A stretch of 64,000 nt of DNA from Prosapia bicincta (taxonomy: Eukaryota; Arthropoda; Insecta; Hemiptera; Cercopidae). Within the stretch, counting starts at the first letter, position 1. Each line of letters opens with the position of its first letter. The notes beneath the pieces were generated by a model that was not told the DNA's origin, did no database searches, and saw only the letters and a list, made by a program, of their open reading frames with translations. Below, piece by piece: positions 38,150-49,764 of this stretch. The stretch is from the NCBI GenBank assembly GCA_036971475.1, contig JBAIZL010000001.1, positions 286,925,925 to 286,989,924 on the forward strand. Reading direction: 5' to 3'. The position numbers were made by a program, and so were the translations under genes.

Positions 38150-39355
38150 AGTTTTTTTCTAATAAATAAAACCTCTAAACCACAAATAACATTTATTTTT
38201 TAATAAATAAAACCTCTAAAACTCTCACGGTGAAGAGTTACCGTTACAACTATTTCAATTTTACAAAAAAAAAAAACCATATTATTTATTAACAAAAAGT
38301 TTGTAACAATCTCCTAATTAATGAATATAACTGAGATTTAGGGATAGGCCCTTTATCACAATTTAATAAATTATTTTTGTCATATTTGTGAATGTACAAA
38401 CTTTCAAAACTATTCAAAAGACCTTTTGAATTAACAGTTTTCAATTATTTGAGATCACTCAATTCTAAAGTGTGTTTAGTGTTTAGAATATGTTCTGCAA
38501 CACTAGATTTTTCAGGTCTTTGAAATTTTATATGGCTAATATGTTCATTAAATCTGGTTAATATTTTTCTTTTTGTTTGGCCAATATAAATTTTACTACA
38601 TGAATTACAATTTATTTTATAAATCCCAGATTTATCTATCAACTTTATTTTATCTTTTGGGTTACCTAATACATATTTTAAGCTTTTGTAAGCTACGTTT
38701 AAATTGACCTGTTTAAAAACTTTTTCTAAACCTTTTGTTAAATCCATATCGAATGGTAGGGTAATGAATTCATTTTTAATATTTTCTTTTCGTGTTATTA
38801 AGGTAGTAGAACTGTTTCTAAACTTTTTTAATTTTTGTTTTCTCAATATGTTATCTATTATTTTAGGATCATATCCATTGAATTTAGCGATTTCTTTAAT
38901 TTTGGCCAACTCGCATTTAAATCTATTTTCATGCAATGGAATAGTAATTAATCTATTAACCATAGTATTAAAAACTGCTAATTTATGGGATTTGTAATGG
39001 TTATAATCTACCGGGATATATCTATCATTATTTGATTGTTTCCTATATATCAAATTCAATTTTATTATTATTTTTAAAACATAATACATCAAGAAACGGT
39101 AAACATTTATGCTCTATTTTAAAAGTAAATTTAAAATTTCTATGTTCATTGTTAATTGTTGATAAAAAATGTTCTATAAATAAGGGGCGTGGCGAAGTAG
39201 TTACCGGTTTATGCCTATATATTTGTTGTATTATGTTGTTTAAAGTTAGTTGTATTTTTTAAATACCTCTAAAGATGATTGCTGGGCAATTGAAATGAAC
39301 ATAAGGTTTAAATAAATGTTATTTGTGGTTTAGAGGTTTTATTTATTTAAAAATA
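38150..39355 (-). mobile_element. Penelope-like element PLE-2, 5'-truncated
   Basis: A minus-strand coding region is enclosed by inverted copies of a terminal sequence at about 38160-38225 and 39313-39352 (AATAAAACCTCTAAACCAC and its reverse). A related terminus occurs at 43190-43310. Between the frame and the right end, 39262-39308 has GATGATTGCTGGGCAATTGAAATG, a decayed hammerhead-like fold. Confidence 0.75.
38445..39092 (-). pseudogene. Penelope-like RT C-terminus plus GIY-YIG endonuclease
   Basis: A long open frame of 215 codons starts inside the region between reverse transcriptase and nuclease (NHYKSHKLAVFNTMVNRLIT, NGYDPKIIDNILRKQ). It ends in an intact-looking GIY-YIG module: SGIYKINCNSCSKIYIGQTK, then RFNEHISHIKF and a final LNTKHTLELSDL. 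The Cys-x2-Cys and YIGQT residues are present. The YVDD-bearing part of the reverse transcriptase is missing; a fragment of it (KIEHKCLPFLDVLCFKNNN) reads on from 39090 to about 39170 in a shifted frame. The long open frame suggests a relatively recent insertion. Confidence 0.85.
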
Positions 39356-39359
39356 AACA

Positions 39360-41990
39360 TTACGCCACAGTTGCTTCATACAGTTATAAACAAAACAGAT
39401 TCACTAAACACCTCCACAAGTAGACGCAATGTTTCGAAAACTAGCAGACATGATACGCAGATGCGACATCTCTTTGGTAACTGAAGGAAAAACATAATTC
39501 GAGTTAGTTACAAATGCCAGATACGATTATCATTGTTTGAATTTCAAAAACTAATGAATCCGAAGTAAACTAGTGGTGCTAAACGTATGTATGAAGCTGG
39601 ATGCGAACGCAGAATTGAGTCATCTTTGTTTGTCAGTATCGATAACACCTGGAAAGATTGTTGTTATAAATAAATATTGTCTATTTTTTGACACAACCTG
39701 TACAGTAACTATACTTTCTTTCTTGGTTTTGTTTTAAAAAAACGATACATAATATCGGGAAATGGTGCAATTTTGCCAACCACAAATAGTGGAAGAATAA
39801 TGTATTATTATTTTTGTAGAGTTTTAATGAGTTCATTGTAAGTTTTTGATTATAAAAAAAATGATACACCTGTTTATAAAGATAGGGGGAGGGGACAATG
39901 CCGCTCCTCAATTCCGCCCATAATGTATCAAATTTTTTTTCAGCCTGAGAAAAAAATTCTTTCCACCAATCCGGTTTGTTACTAAAACTGTTGACTATGC
40001 CTGGACAAGACCATTCTAATAATGTTGGGAATTAAAACAAGTTAGTCGAACAAGACTACTTGGCACTTCAAGAAAAAAATGAGACCATCTATTTCTGGGT
40101 AAAACAAGGCAGCTGTAGATATAGCTAGGAGACCTATGCTCATGACTTACAAACTTCTTAAGCATGTGTTGAAAAAAAAGAAAATGTACCATTTTAAGAT
40201 ATATGTTGAATGTATTACCCAGAGATAAGTAAAGGAATGGGTATAAAAGAAAATATATTTTAAATACTCTTAATATTATTAGGTTTTGAATTAGCTGAGG
40301 GAGATTAAATAATTGAGATTAGATGAGTAAGAGGATAGATTGCTCTAGACCATCACTTCTGTATATACATGGTATCTGGAAAAAAAAATCTTTTTTTCTT
40401 AAAAGTAAATGAAAAAAATTCAGATGGATGGATGTATTAAGTAACGTGTTGTTTCAATTGATACTATCAGACAAGGCCTCTCTGAAAGTTATAACTGGAA
40501 AATGTCAATTTTAAATATTAATACAATTAGTTGAAGTAAAACAGGTTGTTAGAATCTGTTATTTGAACACATTTTGTGCTTTTAAATTTATTAAGCTCTT
40601 TAAATTACTAAACGAACTATTGGGGGGGAACATAGGTTGTGTATATATATTGAGGAAAGTTTTGAGGGTTAACCCCTTCAGAATGGCTATAAAGTTTTTT
40701 AAAGATCTTTTACAGACTAAAAAATTACTTTAATTTGGCCAGTTTTGTAACATGTCACTAATTTCTTCTCAAATAAAAATGCAATTATTAAGACCACAAG
40801 ATAGTTTTTATGTAAAGAGTTAACAGTAAACTGAGAGCTTATAAATATGTGCATATAATGCCCATTCCTCGGTATACATTTATTTCTTGGCTATGGAAAC
40901 ATGTTTGAGAAATAAAACTTACGAAGAACATTGAAATGAGTTAGCTATATAGCTTATATTCATGAAAGAATTGGTGTGAAAGACAATGTAGCTATTAACA
41001 AACTTTCTAAAAGCCTTGTAGACTCAGCACTTGTGTGTAGTTTTCATGAATTAATGTTTAAAGTTTCCTTTTAAGACCTCATATTACTTGCAAGCCTGTA
41101 ATAACATGATATGCTAAATAAATACCATCCATCATACCTCATATGTATAGTGTGGACCATGTAAATGTGCCCTTGGGCTTGAATAATGATAGTAAACAAG
41201 ATGGAAAGTAGAGGGTCTGTATAAATATTTTTCTACAAATATAATAAGGACTGTCAAAAGACTGACTTGCATGAAACGATCAATATTAGATAAATTAGCT
41301 TCGGTATGAAATATCAAACAATCTTGAAATATTTGCAGACATATCAGATGCAGAAGCTGTTGATGTATAGAACATTCAAGTGCACAGTTACATGGTCCGC
41401 ACTATACTTATTTAATGTTCATTAGGTACTCCTTTAAATTTAAAATACATTTAAATTGATAAAAAAATTAATTCACTATTTTAATTAACCTATTTTGTCG
41501 ACTTGTATCTAATTTTAAGCTTTAAAATGGCATAATAGAATGTCATTTAATTTTCAGTTTTGCCTTAAGGGTAAGTATTAGCTCCCAGTTTCCCTGTAAT
41601 GTCAACCCCACCAGAAGGAATTTATGATAGCTTAGTGTGAATGTTTAGAACTGAGTTTTGTATTATAAAATTATTTAACTTTAGTTTTACACTCTTGTGT
41701 TGAATTTAAATTAAATATATTTACTTATATGAGAGGGTGTTAGTATAACAATGCAGAGAAACTTAGTAAGTTATTTAGAGTTTGTGTCAAAAGGGTGTTT
41801 TGCTTTTAAAATATATTTGCTTGGTTAACTTGTTTTTAATTTCAGAAAATTGTAACTTTATTGAAATTCATTACTTTTAAGTATACATTTGATATTAAAA
41901 AAATTGAGATTACTCTATTAATTTTGTCATGGTAATGGTTAATGTACTTGGGAAAATAATCCAATATAAACACTCTTCTAGGCTTTGTCT
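39360..41990. other. unassigned AT-rich stretch
   Basis: No gene, RNA or transposon recognised. The short frames at 39681-39911 and 41132-41317 have no identifiable features. Confidence 0.4.
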
Positions 41991-41994
41991 AATA

Positions 41995-42905
41995 CAGTAG
42001 TGCCGCATAATGTAATCATATTTGTCAGAAGCATAAATGATAACAATAACCAACCGTGTTATCACGATGTACAGAAGTACCACTTTGAACTCATTGTGTT
42101 ATGGTCATAGTGCTTACTGAATGATATAAATTGTATACATATTTTACAGCCACTAGCATTTTCATTTTTGAAAATATAAATATGTTTGTGAAAGCACATA
42201 ATAAAGTCTTGTTTCATCTGCATTGCATATATATAACTAGAAAAATACTTGTACAAAATTTCAAAGCTGATTTCACTTGTGGATCCTTCCCAGAAGGAAG
42301 TATTTCTTTTGCTGTAAATGTTTTCATTAAATTTTGATAATGTCAGGATTTAATCTTTGTTCTTAAAAGTTTTACATAAGAGAGTTTGCAAGACGCCAAA
42401 TGGAGAAGCAGCGTTTCTTTGACTCGTTTTTGGTAATTTACTGCATAGACTTAGAATGTCAAGTTTTTCTTTAATACTTAAATCATGTAGTTTTTTTTTG
42501 AGATTTGGACATTTTGCTATACATTGAAACTTTAAGTGACACAAAATAAATGTAAAAAGATCTTTAAAAATTAAATTACTTGAAATCACACTGAAATAAT
42601 AAACATGCATTAAAATAAAGAAGTAAACAGTGCAGTACTGTGCAGTAGTCACATGAATAAATATATGAACAACATTATGGACAAACAATTACTGTACATT
42701 TTATAAAACCTACAAGACATATTTAAATAAAGTCAAACAATACATTAATTCTCGTTTTTTAAGTACAGTTCAGTACTATTTCCTATGTGTTTTTTTTTAA
42801 TTTTTGGTAATACATATAAATATTGTACATTGTGATTTTAAAAGTCCGTCCAGTAATCTGGCAGTATCCTAGCGCCATATCGGCCGCATTAGTGAAAGGC
42901 TACTG
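41995..42905 (-). mobile_element. pogo-type element, decayed
   Basis: Starts CAGTAGTGCCGCATAATG and ends, in reverse, CAGTAGCCTTTCACTAATGC, with TA on both sides; both ends carry a GCCGCAT-like block. The minus strand at 42350-42530 reads LSIKEKLDILSLCSKLPKTS and later GVLQTLLCKTFKNKD. This is the CENP-B/pogo N-terminal helix-turn-helix (in family members KEKL-x-IL... then GV-x-x-S-x-L-x-K). The DDE catalytic part is missing or unrecognisable. Confidence 0.75.
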
Positions 42906-43189
42906 TATCGGTGTCTCTCTTGATAAAATTAAAATGATAAAAATTACCGAATGATAACACTTCGTGTGATTACACTATCCGGCCATTACTATAGAAAAAA
43001 CATAATGTGACCTTTACACAAGTTAATTATTTCTTTTTGATTCTCATAACAGATTTAGAGAATAATCTTTATTAGTAAAGCTGTAACAGACAATAAATTA
43101 AGCCATATTGTGTAAAAATATATTTTTTATATTACGATAAAACACTTTAATTGTGGATAAAGATGAAATTAAAGAGTTTTAAATTATAT

Positions 43190-43310
43190 TCAACTCTTTG
43201 ACATAAATAAATGTAACCTCTATACCCCAAATGACTTTTTTCTTTATTTAAAACCTTATGTATACTTCGATTGCATAGCAATCATCCTCAGAGGTAATTT
43301 ACAATAAAAA
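43190..43310. repeat. solo PLE-2-type terminus with hammerhead-like fold
   Basis: TGTAACCTCTATACCCCAAATG matches the PLE-2 end, inverted. On the minus strand at 43262-43298 CTGAGGA, a TGATTGC/GCAATC hairpin and GAAG sit in hammerhead order, with two core changes. Confidence 0.5.
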
Positions 43311-43369
43311 TACATTAAACACTTTTAACTTTTTATAAACTTGCCTATAATAGCACTTACTTATATTTG

Positions 43370-43440
43370 TTGAGGATGGCCGTTTCGGAAGATGTGACCC
43401 ATTGTCAACTCAGACCGTAACTCAAAGAGTTACACAGTAT
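43370..43440 (-). repeat. dispersed repeat shared with 16735-16830
   Basis: On the minus strand GTCTGAGTTGACAATGGG is followed by GAAACGGCCATC. The 16.7 kb copy has TTGATAATGGG and GAAACGGCTGTCC on the + strand. The block looks like another diverged hammerhead-like terminus. Confidence 0.45.
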
Positions 43441-43469
43441 ATCAATATTTGAACATAGTCATTTTAGCA

Positions 43470-44180
43470 AATCGAGTGTAACTTCTACAGGCATAAATTC
43501 TGGATCTAAGATTCCAAAATTCCTGGTAGAGGTGGAACATATACGTTGTCTTTAATGATCCCAAAATTCAGATAAAGGGCCTGTGACCCACTTGGGATGC
43601 TACCATTTAGGAAACCCCGAACCTCTGTGAGGAAATGAGGTGGTGCCTCCATCTTCCTTGGAAAATTCTAGGCCATATTAAGATACATGATCCATTGACA
43701 TTTCTCCATGAAGCAAAAAACCCTGTTCATTTTAAATATACTGATCGCACATAATACATTCACTTTTGGGTTGTCACGAATGTGTTCAAGAGTTTCTTTT
43801 GGGTTTTCACTGATACAAAACATAGGCTCATCGCTGAAGACTAATGAGTTCAGGGATTGTCATATCTTTCTATATGATATAATATTTAGGCTTAGAATCT
43901 TCTGTAAGAGGCTTTATTTAAATCAGTAATCTATTATACCACTTTAAATATGTATTGTTTTGCAGTTAAAGTAAACATTTATTTAGCACTCACCAAACTG
44001 TGTTTTGTGGAATTTCAGTTTCATGAGAAGCACATCAAGTTGATTTTTTTTTAACTATCGATAAAGTTTCTTTATCCTGTTCTACAACAGCATCACTAAG
44101 GTGCATGTGACCTTGTGATTTCACACGAAGAACAAAATTGTTGTGCCAATGGTAATTAATAGACCTGGAGGGTCTGTTAA
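43470..44180 (-). pseudogene. Tc1/IS630-type transposase, decayed
   Basis: On the minus strand the N-terminal region at 43990-44160 reads VVEQDKETLS and ETEIPQNTVW, matching the second helix-turn-helix of Tc1/Tc3-like transposases found in arthropods. The catalytic region at 43490-43860 reads SDEPMFCISENPKE, then IRDNPKVNVLCAIS, then EAPPHFLTEVRGFLNGSIPS and KDNVYVPPLPGILES. The first Asp (SDE) is kept. The DGAPPH Asp is lost (EAPPH). The region from there to the third catalytic residue is deleted. Several stops and shifts. Confidence 0.75.
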
Positions 44181-44499
44181 ACAAGTTAGAACATAATTTT
44201 ACGTACAGAGAGACCCTATAAATTTATAAAGAAAAAAACAGTTATTAGGTTTGTTTCTTTAAATAAAATATGACTATTACTTTTAAACTGTATACATTAT
44301 ATTCATCATATTCATCTTACATTTACATGATTGTATTTTTACCATTTGTAATTAGGTTGAATTATTAATTTTAAAGAATGATATCAATATATATATATAT
44401 TTTGATAATACATATTCCTTTGCGGATGGAAATATGATGAATAGTTCTTATCTGGAGTACATCCGTTCATTCTGAAGTGCATAAAATCGTAGTTCCGAC

Positions 44500-44530
44500 G
44501 TTTTGCTAGAATCTCATCTAGCATTGACAA
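44500..44530 (-). ncRNA. hammerhead-like motif in PLE-3 left terminus
   Basis: Minus strand: CTAGATGAG, ATTCTAGC, then AAAACGTC. The right terminus copy at 46220-46252 (+) has the same CTAGATGAGATTCTAGC followed by GAAATGTC. The order matches hammerhead CTGATGAG...GAAACGTC, except for an extra A in the first core block in both copies, and helix II is weak as it stands. Confidence 0.35.
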
Positions 44531-44714
44531 AGGTGAACCCAACAACAGATTAAGAGCGCAGACCACTCTGCTCCTATTAAAAACGATCTGACCACCTACT
44601 TGGAAAAGAGTACCAGGCAGATTATTAATAGGATAATCCAGGATAATTCCTCGAGAAAAATCTAGTAGATATCCTAAGTTATTTGGTTTAGCTAAAATCC
44701 ATAAACCGGGCACT

Positions 44715-46070
44715 CCTATGAGACCTATAGTGAGTGCTATTAATTCACCACTTCAGAAACTGGAAACATATTTGGTTAAACTTAGGCAGCCATTGGTTCA
44801 GAAAGTTGATTCCTATATCAAGAAATCTGAACATTTTGTCCAAGTGCTGTAAGGAATTCAAGTTGAAGAAAGTGACATATTAGCTATCTTGGATGTCAGG
44901 TCATTATTTCCCAGCGTTCCTATTGATGAAATGCTTCAGATGATGTCCATTTTTGAACAGCTCCTTCCACATGTCTTAGATCTGCCTAGGCACTGTCTCA
45001 AAGACACTTACTTTTTGTTTAATGAACAGTTTTACAGGCAACTTGATGGTGCCCCTATGGGATCTTTTCTTTCTCCAGCTGTAGCCAATATTTTTATGAC
45101 GTTCTTTGAGCAAAACTCCCTGAAGGATGCTTTTCTCACGCCTAAAGCTTGGTTTCATTATGTAGATGACGCCTTCATGATTTGGCAACATAGATAAGTT
45201 CCTTATGTACCTCAACTCTAGCCACTCTAGGATATTTTTCACTTTGGAACTAGAGAGTGATGGCTGCTTACCGTTTCTGGTGGTCTTGGTTAGAAAGGGT
45301 CAGAATAGTTGTGTTCACAACTTGGTCTACAGAAAACCGACACACCAATAGATATCTTAACGCTGAGTCACATCACCACCCATCTCAGATCCAGGCTGTC
45401 GCTGACACACTCTTCTCTCGGTCTCACAAGTTAACGGACATCCATTCGAGTTACCATGAACTTATTACTATGAGAGACATGCTTAGAAGCAATGGCTCTA
45501 AGGAATATGCTACTGATAAAGCATTACACCGCCAAAGTGTCCTTTCAGTTGACATGGACGAGAAAGAGACTGAGAAAACTGGTACTGTTTTCCTGTCTTA
45601 TTAGAGGGACCACTGATAGGATTGGCAGACTCTAAGGAGGTATGATATATGTTCTGTCTACAAGCCTAACATCACCATCAACAAGGTTCTTGGTAATGCC
45701 AAAGATAAAATCCTCTTGGAAAACCCTGGCATTTACAGTGTTTTTTGTTAAGTTTGGGAAATCTTACATTGGCCAAACGAACAGACGTATCTCAGCTAGG
45801 CTTAAGAAGCACAAACCTGGCCTTTAAAACTAGCAGAAAACGTCGGCTCTGTACAAACACCACTGCGATACAGGGCATACCATTGATTTCCAGTCTTGCC
45901 GACAAAATGCTCATGTGGAAAACTACAGGACTAGAATTATTCATGAGGCTGTTGAAATAGAGAAACAAGTGAGTCTTAACAAACGTGATGATACTTTGAA
46001 TTTGCCCGCAGTGTGGAAATGTGTCATTGATAGATTTTATTGGCAGAAAGGTGAACAAAAGGAAAGGAAT
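44715..46070 (+). pseudogene. Penelope-like reverse transcriptase plus GIY-YIG endonuclease
   Basis: Reads through four or more frames. First comes MRPIVSAINSPLQKLETYL, then the reverse transcriptase core ILDVRSLFPSVPIDEML. A GAPMGSFLSPAVANIFMTFF block follows, and then FHYVDDAFMIWQ, with the YVDD catalytic motif (44889-45197). Next is the FLVYRKPTHTNRYLNAESHH connector (45257-45604), then NPGIYS and KFGKSYIGQTNRRISARL (45642-45827), the GIY-YIG module. At least four indels or stops break it. Confidence 0.85.
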
Positions 46071-46362
46071 TAGAGTAATTGTTTGGCTCAGGTGTGTATG
46101 GATAGACGTTACTGTGTGGATTGATGTCAATGGGCGTTGATTCATTCCTCCATATATAGGAGCACAGTTATCTGCGCTCTTTACTCGCTCTTCAACTGTT
46201 GTTGGGTTCACCTCGTCAATGCTAGATGAGATTCTAGCGAAATGTCTGAACTGCGATTTTATGCACTGCAGAATGAACGAATGTGCTCCAGATAATAACT
46301 ATTCATCATATATATATATCGTGATATTTCACCTCGTCAATTATTTTTCCATTGCACTGAAC

Positions 46363-46368
<6 letters not shown>

Positions 46369-46421
<53 letters not shown>

Positions 46422-46461
46422 ATATTGTCCATTGTTTTTCCGTTGCACTGACTTTATGAAC

Positions 46462-46531
<70 letters not shown>

Positions 46532-46551
46532 TACACATATATATACACATA

Positions 46552-46612
<61 letters not shown>
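46369..46612. repeat. (TA)n microsatellite block
   Basis: Two long AT runs (46369-46418 and 46464-46610) separated by a 45-base unit. That unit's 46429-46460 segment is nearly identical to 1621-1653. Tyr-Ile frames on both strands are artefacts. Confidence 0.95.
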
Positions 46613-46628
<16 letters not shown>

Positions 46629-46802
46629 TTATTGTGCAATGTTGTTTGTATAATGTATAAAAACTGCATTGTGCAATTCATAAGAAGTGACAAGGAGAGT
46701 AGAGCTGCACCATAATTTTTATTTATAACATTGATTACACACTGCGATATAAATCTTGCAGGCTAATGGCCAAAATCATGTTAAATGTTATATACACGAG
46801 AC

Positions 46803-47788
46803 TAGTGATATGAAATTCTCAAGAATTTATAATTGAGGGAAAATTCCCAGGGAGTATTCCCAAAATTCATAAAATCCCGAGAACTTACGATTTTCTCTTG
46901 AACGCATATTTCAGTGGACACCTAACATTTTTTTAAAAATCCTTTAGCACTAATCTATTAATATGAACATATAAATCAATTTATAAAGAGCTATATTAAA
47001 AAGTGAAAATGATTTAATTTATTTCAACAGTAAACAGTTCATCTTTAAATGTTATTGAATACCACATAATTGCTTGGTGGACACTATCATGTTTTCTAGT
47101 AACAAAGCAAATGTTAAAATTTTTAAACCTATCACAAATTCTTGTATATTTGTTATAAAATAGTGCAAAATACTCTCAAATTACTAATAGGTCATTTTAA
47201 CAAATTAAACCTTAAATCCAAAGTACTTAAACTTTTAATTATTTTGATTATTTAAATTATATTTAATATCTTCACTATTTGTTCAGATTAGGTCTTCCAA
47301 GAAAGAGACAAATATGTCTGTATTAACGCTTTATTTGCTATAAATTATTCAATTGTGCACAATAAATGAGTGTAGTTTAGTTTTCATCATCTTCCGTCGC
47401 ATTATCAAGTCCAAATTCATTCTTATTTTCTTCTTCATTCATTCCTAACCTGAATTCCTTTTCCTCCTCATCTTCTTTATCTTGATTTTGGGCCTCGGTC
47501 TCATAATCAAACAAGTCCGGTCTCAAAATTTTTATTAGGGTTAAAATGAAAATTTTTGCAATTGTATGTCACAATGTTTTTGATTATTTGGCTTTGTTAT
47601 TGATCATTTAGAACCAATTAACGTTCCAAAACAAACAATTCTAAAGACAAAAATAAACCCTATTTAAATAAGTTTATTCCATAAATTCCCTCGTTTTTCG
47701 AACTTATAAAGCCTTTGGGAAGTTCCCTGAAAATATTACCATTTATAAATTCCCTTCAAACTGGGAATATTCCCAGCTTACATCACTG
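46803..47788 (-). mobile_element. hAT-type element with exact 8-bp target duplication
   Basis: CACGAGAC occurs directly before 46803 and directly after 47788. The element begins TAGTGATATGAAAT and ends, in reverse, CAGTGATGTAAGCTGG, an imperfect terminal repeat of the hAT kind. Subterminal GGGAA/TTCCC clusters occur at both ends. At 986 bp it is too short for a full transposase. Confidence 0.85.
47375..47530 (-). pseudogene. acidic coding remnant inside hAT element
   Basis: Minus strand reads a Glu/Asp/Asn-rich stretch (DKEDEEEKEFRLGMNEEEN, then DNATEDDEN and stop). The composition is coding-like and could be a transposase piece, but no domain is recognisable. Confidence 0.35.
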
Positions 47789-47994
47789 CACGAGACACAA
47801 CTCTAGGAAATTTAATTTAGTTTTGCTCCTTAAATTATTCCTATCAGTTTAACATAGTCAACAGATGAGAAAAATTCTATTCCTAAGTTTTTGAGATTGT
47901 AGTCGGTAAATAACACTATGAACGGTAACTGTCAGAGACACAGTCATTTGGTTATGAGTCTCTGAACAGTCTTTAAATTTTGTAAAAACTTATT

Positions 47995-48042
47995 GAGACA
48001 GAACGTTTTTAATCGCTCCATGGCGATCTTCATCATTGTCTT
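47995..48042 (-). ncRNA. hammerhead ribozyme candidate (copy D)
   Basis: Minus strand: GAAGACA, ATGATGA (one core change), AGATCGCCATGGAGCGATT with six paired bases in helix II, AAAAAC, GTTC, TGTCT. Stem I AGACA/TGTCT is intact. Confidence 0.45.
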
Positions 48043-48265
48043 CTGCTTGGAGTTGTTAAATTAAGCGGTGACAGTTTTAAAGACAGGTTTTTGATACTAT
48101 CATAGAGTATGTGTGATTTGTATTGGTTTTTTCGTTTAATATGTTTGTATTTTGTATTTTTGTGTGTTTGTAAATTTCATATTGTTTTAATGTATTGTCA
48201 TGTGGTCCTTTTTTGTTGATGTGTAAGATCTCTAGGTTATGGTACTTTATTTTTTATTACTAAAA
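47995..48265 (-). mobile_element. Penelope-like 3' fragment (left copy)
   Basis: Minus strand carries LEILHINKKGPH and LKQYEIYKHTK, the C-terminal tail of the GIY-YIG protein, followed by the hammerhead-bearing end at 47995-48042. The segment 48090-48260 is a direct repeat of 49768-49905. Confidence 0.75.
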
Positions 48266-48269
48266 CTCG

Positions 48270-49745
48270 GTGGGACCTTATCGGTGTAGAGCACTTAGCT
48301 GCGGCCTTTGTACTCTCTTCCCATCCCTACGACAGGACTGGCTTAGTGGATACCTACCTCTTTGCAGAAATCAAGTACCCACCTGATGCTAAATCTTCTG
48401 ATATCCTCTGGTGTACATACCTGCCAGCCAAACCACTTTCTCCTTGCAGCTCCCAAAGCAGGGCTCTCACAGAGTACGTGGATTGGGCTTTCCTCTTGGT
48501 CCTCGTCGCATCTTTTGCACACAGGGGACCTAGATTTTCCAATTTTGTATTGGAAACCCCTCAGATTCCCATGGCCTGTCACCAGCTCTACAGTAGCTCT
48601 GAGTTGATGTCTACTTAAGGAGAGTAGTTCTTTGCCCCACAAATCTCCTGAGTAACCCCACAGTACCTTGGATTTGTTACACTCCAAGATTGCATTCCAT
48701 TCTTCCCTGCACAACCTGTCTATATGTGCCGTGATCCTCTTGCGCCCCTCCTGAGGCGGCATGCCTACTGCCCTCAGTAACGGTCCTTGAGTTATACACC
48801 CTTGTTTTGCTAAGGCGTCAGCTCTCTCATTCCCTATCCAGCCAGAATGTCGTTAAATCCAGGTTAGGTTGAGTGAATTATACTTACTCAGCTCTGCTAG
48901 AGAAGCTATAGTCCCAGCCACCAGCCTAGAGCTGGTACTAGCCTTACCTCAAGCCTTCAGAGCTGCCTGACTGTCCGAGCAAATCCAGATGGTCTTGCCC
49001 CTTCTGCCAGACCCTATTATTTCCTCAGCACATAGTTTGATCGCAGGCACCTCCCCTTGGAAGACAGAGTTGTAGTCCTCCAGGCGATGACAAAATCTTT
49101 CTTGGTGTCTCGGTCCACTAAATCCTGCTCCCACTCGTTCCTTCATCTTGGGCCCATCGGTGAACCAGATTTTACCATGTCTGGTTCTATACCCATGCCT
49201 CTCTTGCAGGAATATGGATTTTGTAGTTTCCTTTTTCCCTTTTAAGAGACAGTATCTTATCTTGAGGTTCTATCCAGAGCTCCTTCAGTGAATCCCCAAA
49301 TAGCTGTTTATGACGTTTGCTACTTGTCTTCCACTGCCCGGTGCAACTTAGCCGGTATGCAGTTTTCATTGCCTCCATCCTAATTTGAAGACTCAAGGAT
49401 GGAAAACCCAACATAACCCTCATGGCTGCACATGGTGTGCTTCTCCTTGTAGCTGTTATGCCTCTAAGGAAGAGCCCCTGCGCGGTGTCCAGCATTCTTT
49501 TACTTGTTTCTTTCTGTGCTCTGTCCCACGAGACTATTGAGGCAAAGACTAACCTCAGCAGCACAATGGCGGAATAAATCCCGTTCATCTGACGTGGACC
49601 CAAACCCCATCTCGTGCCTATTGCTCCTATGCATTGCCAGAACATAGCTATGGCTTTTTTGCACTTATCCTCCAAGTGCTCACGCCAGAGTAGCTTCCTA
49701 TCCGGAACAATTCCCCGATATTTAGCGCTCTCAACGTAGCTTATT
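48270..49745 (-). pseudogene. LINE (RNase H-bearing non-LTR retrotransposon), 5'-truncated
   Basis: Minus-strand domains in order: a region downstream of the reverse transcriptase (CKKAIAMFWQCIGAIG, GLGPRQMNGIYSAIVLLRL, 49187-49675); an RNase H piece with CAEEIIG and IWICSDSQAALKA (48949-49146); and a C-terminal region with SRHQLRATVELVTGHGNL and CKRCDEDQEESPIHVL (48343-48762), whose GHG and Cys/His residues are typical of I/R1/Jockey-group LINEs. Frames are separated by stops. The catalytic reverse transcriptase and endonuclease are absent. The base composition is clearly more GC-rich than its neighbours. A 3' UTR ends near 48270. Confidence 0.9.
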
Positions 49746-49764
49746 TTGGTATTATATTGGTAGT

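Larger units (their letters stand above)
44410..46320 (+). mobile_element. Penelope-like element PLE-3 with inverted termini
   Basis: Inverted terminal repeats of about 130 bp (44425-44560 and 46185-46310) surround + strand coding sequence. Both outer edges abut short AT tracts (44388-44400 and 46308-46318), suggesting insertion into a (TA)n site. Confidence 0.85.
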
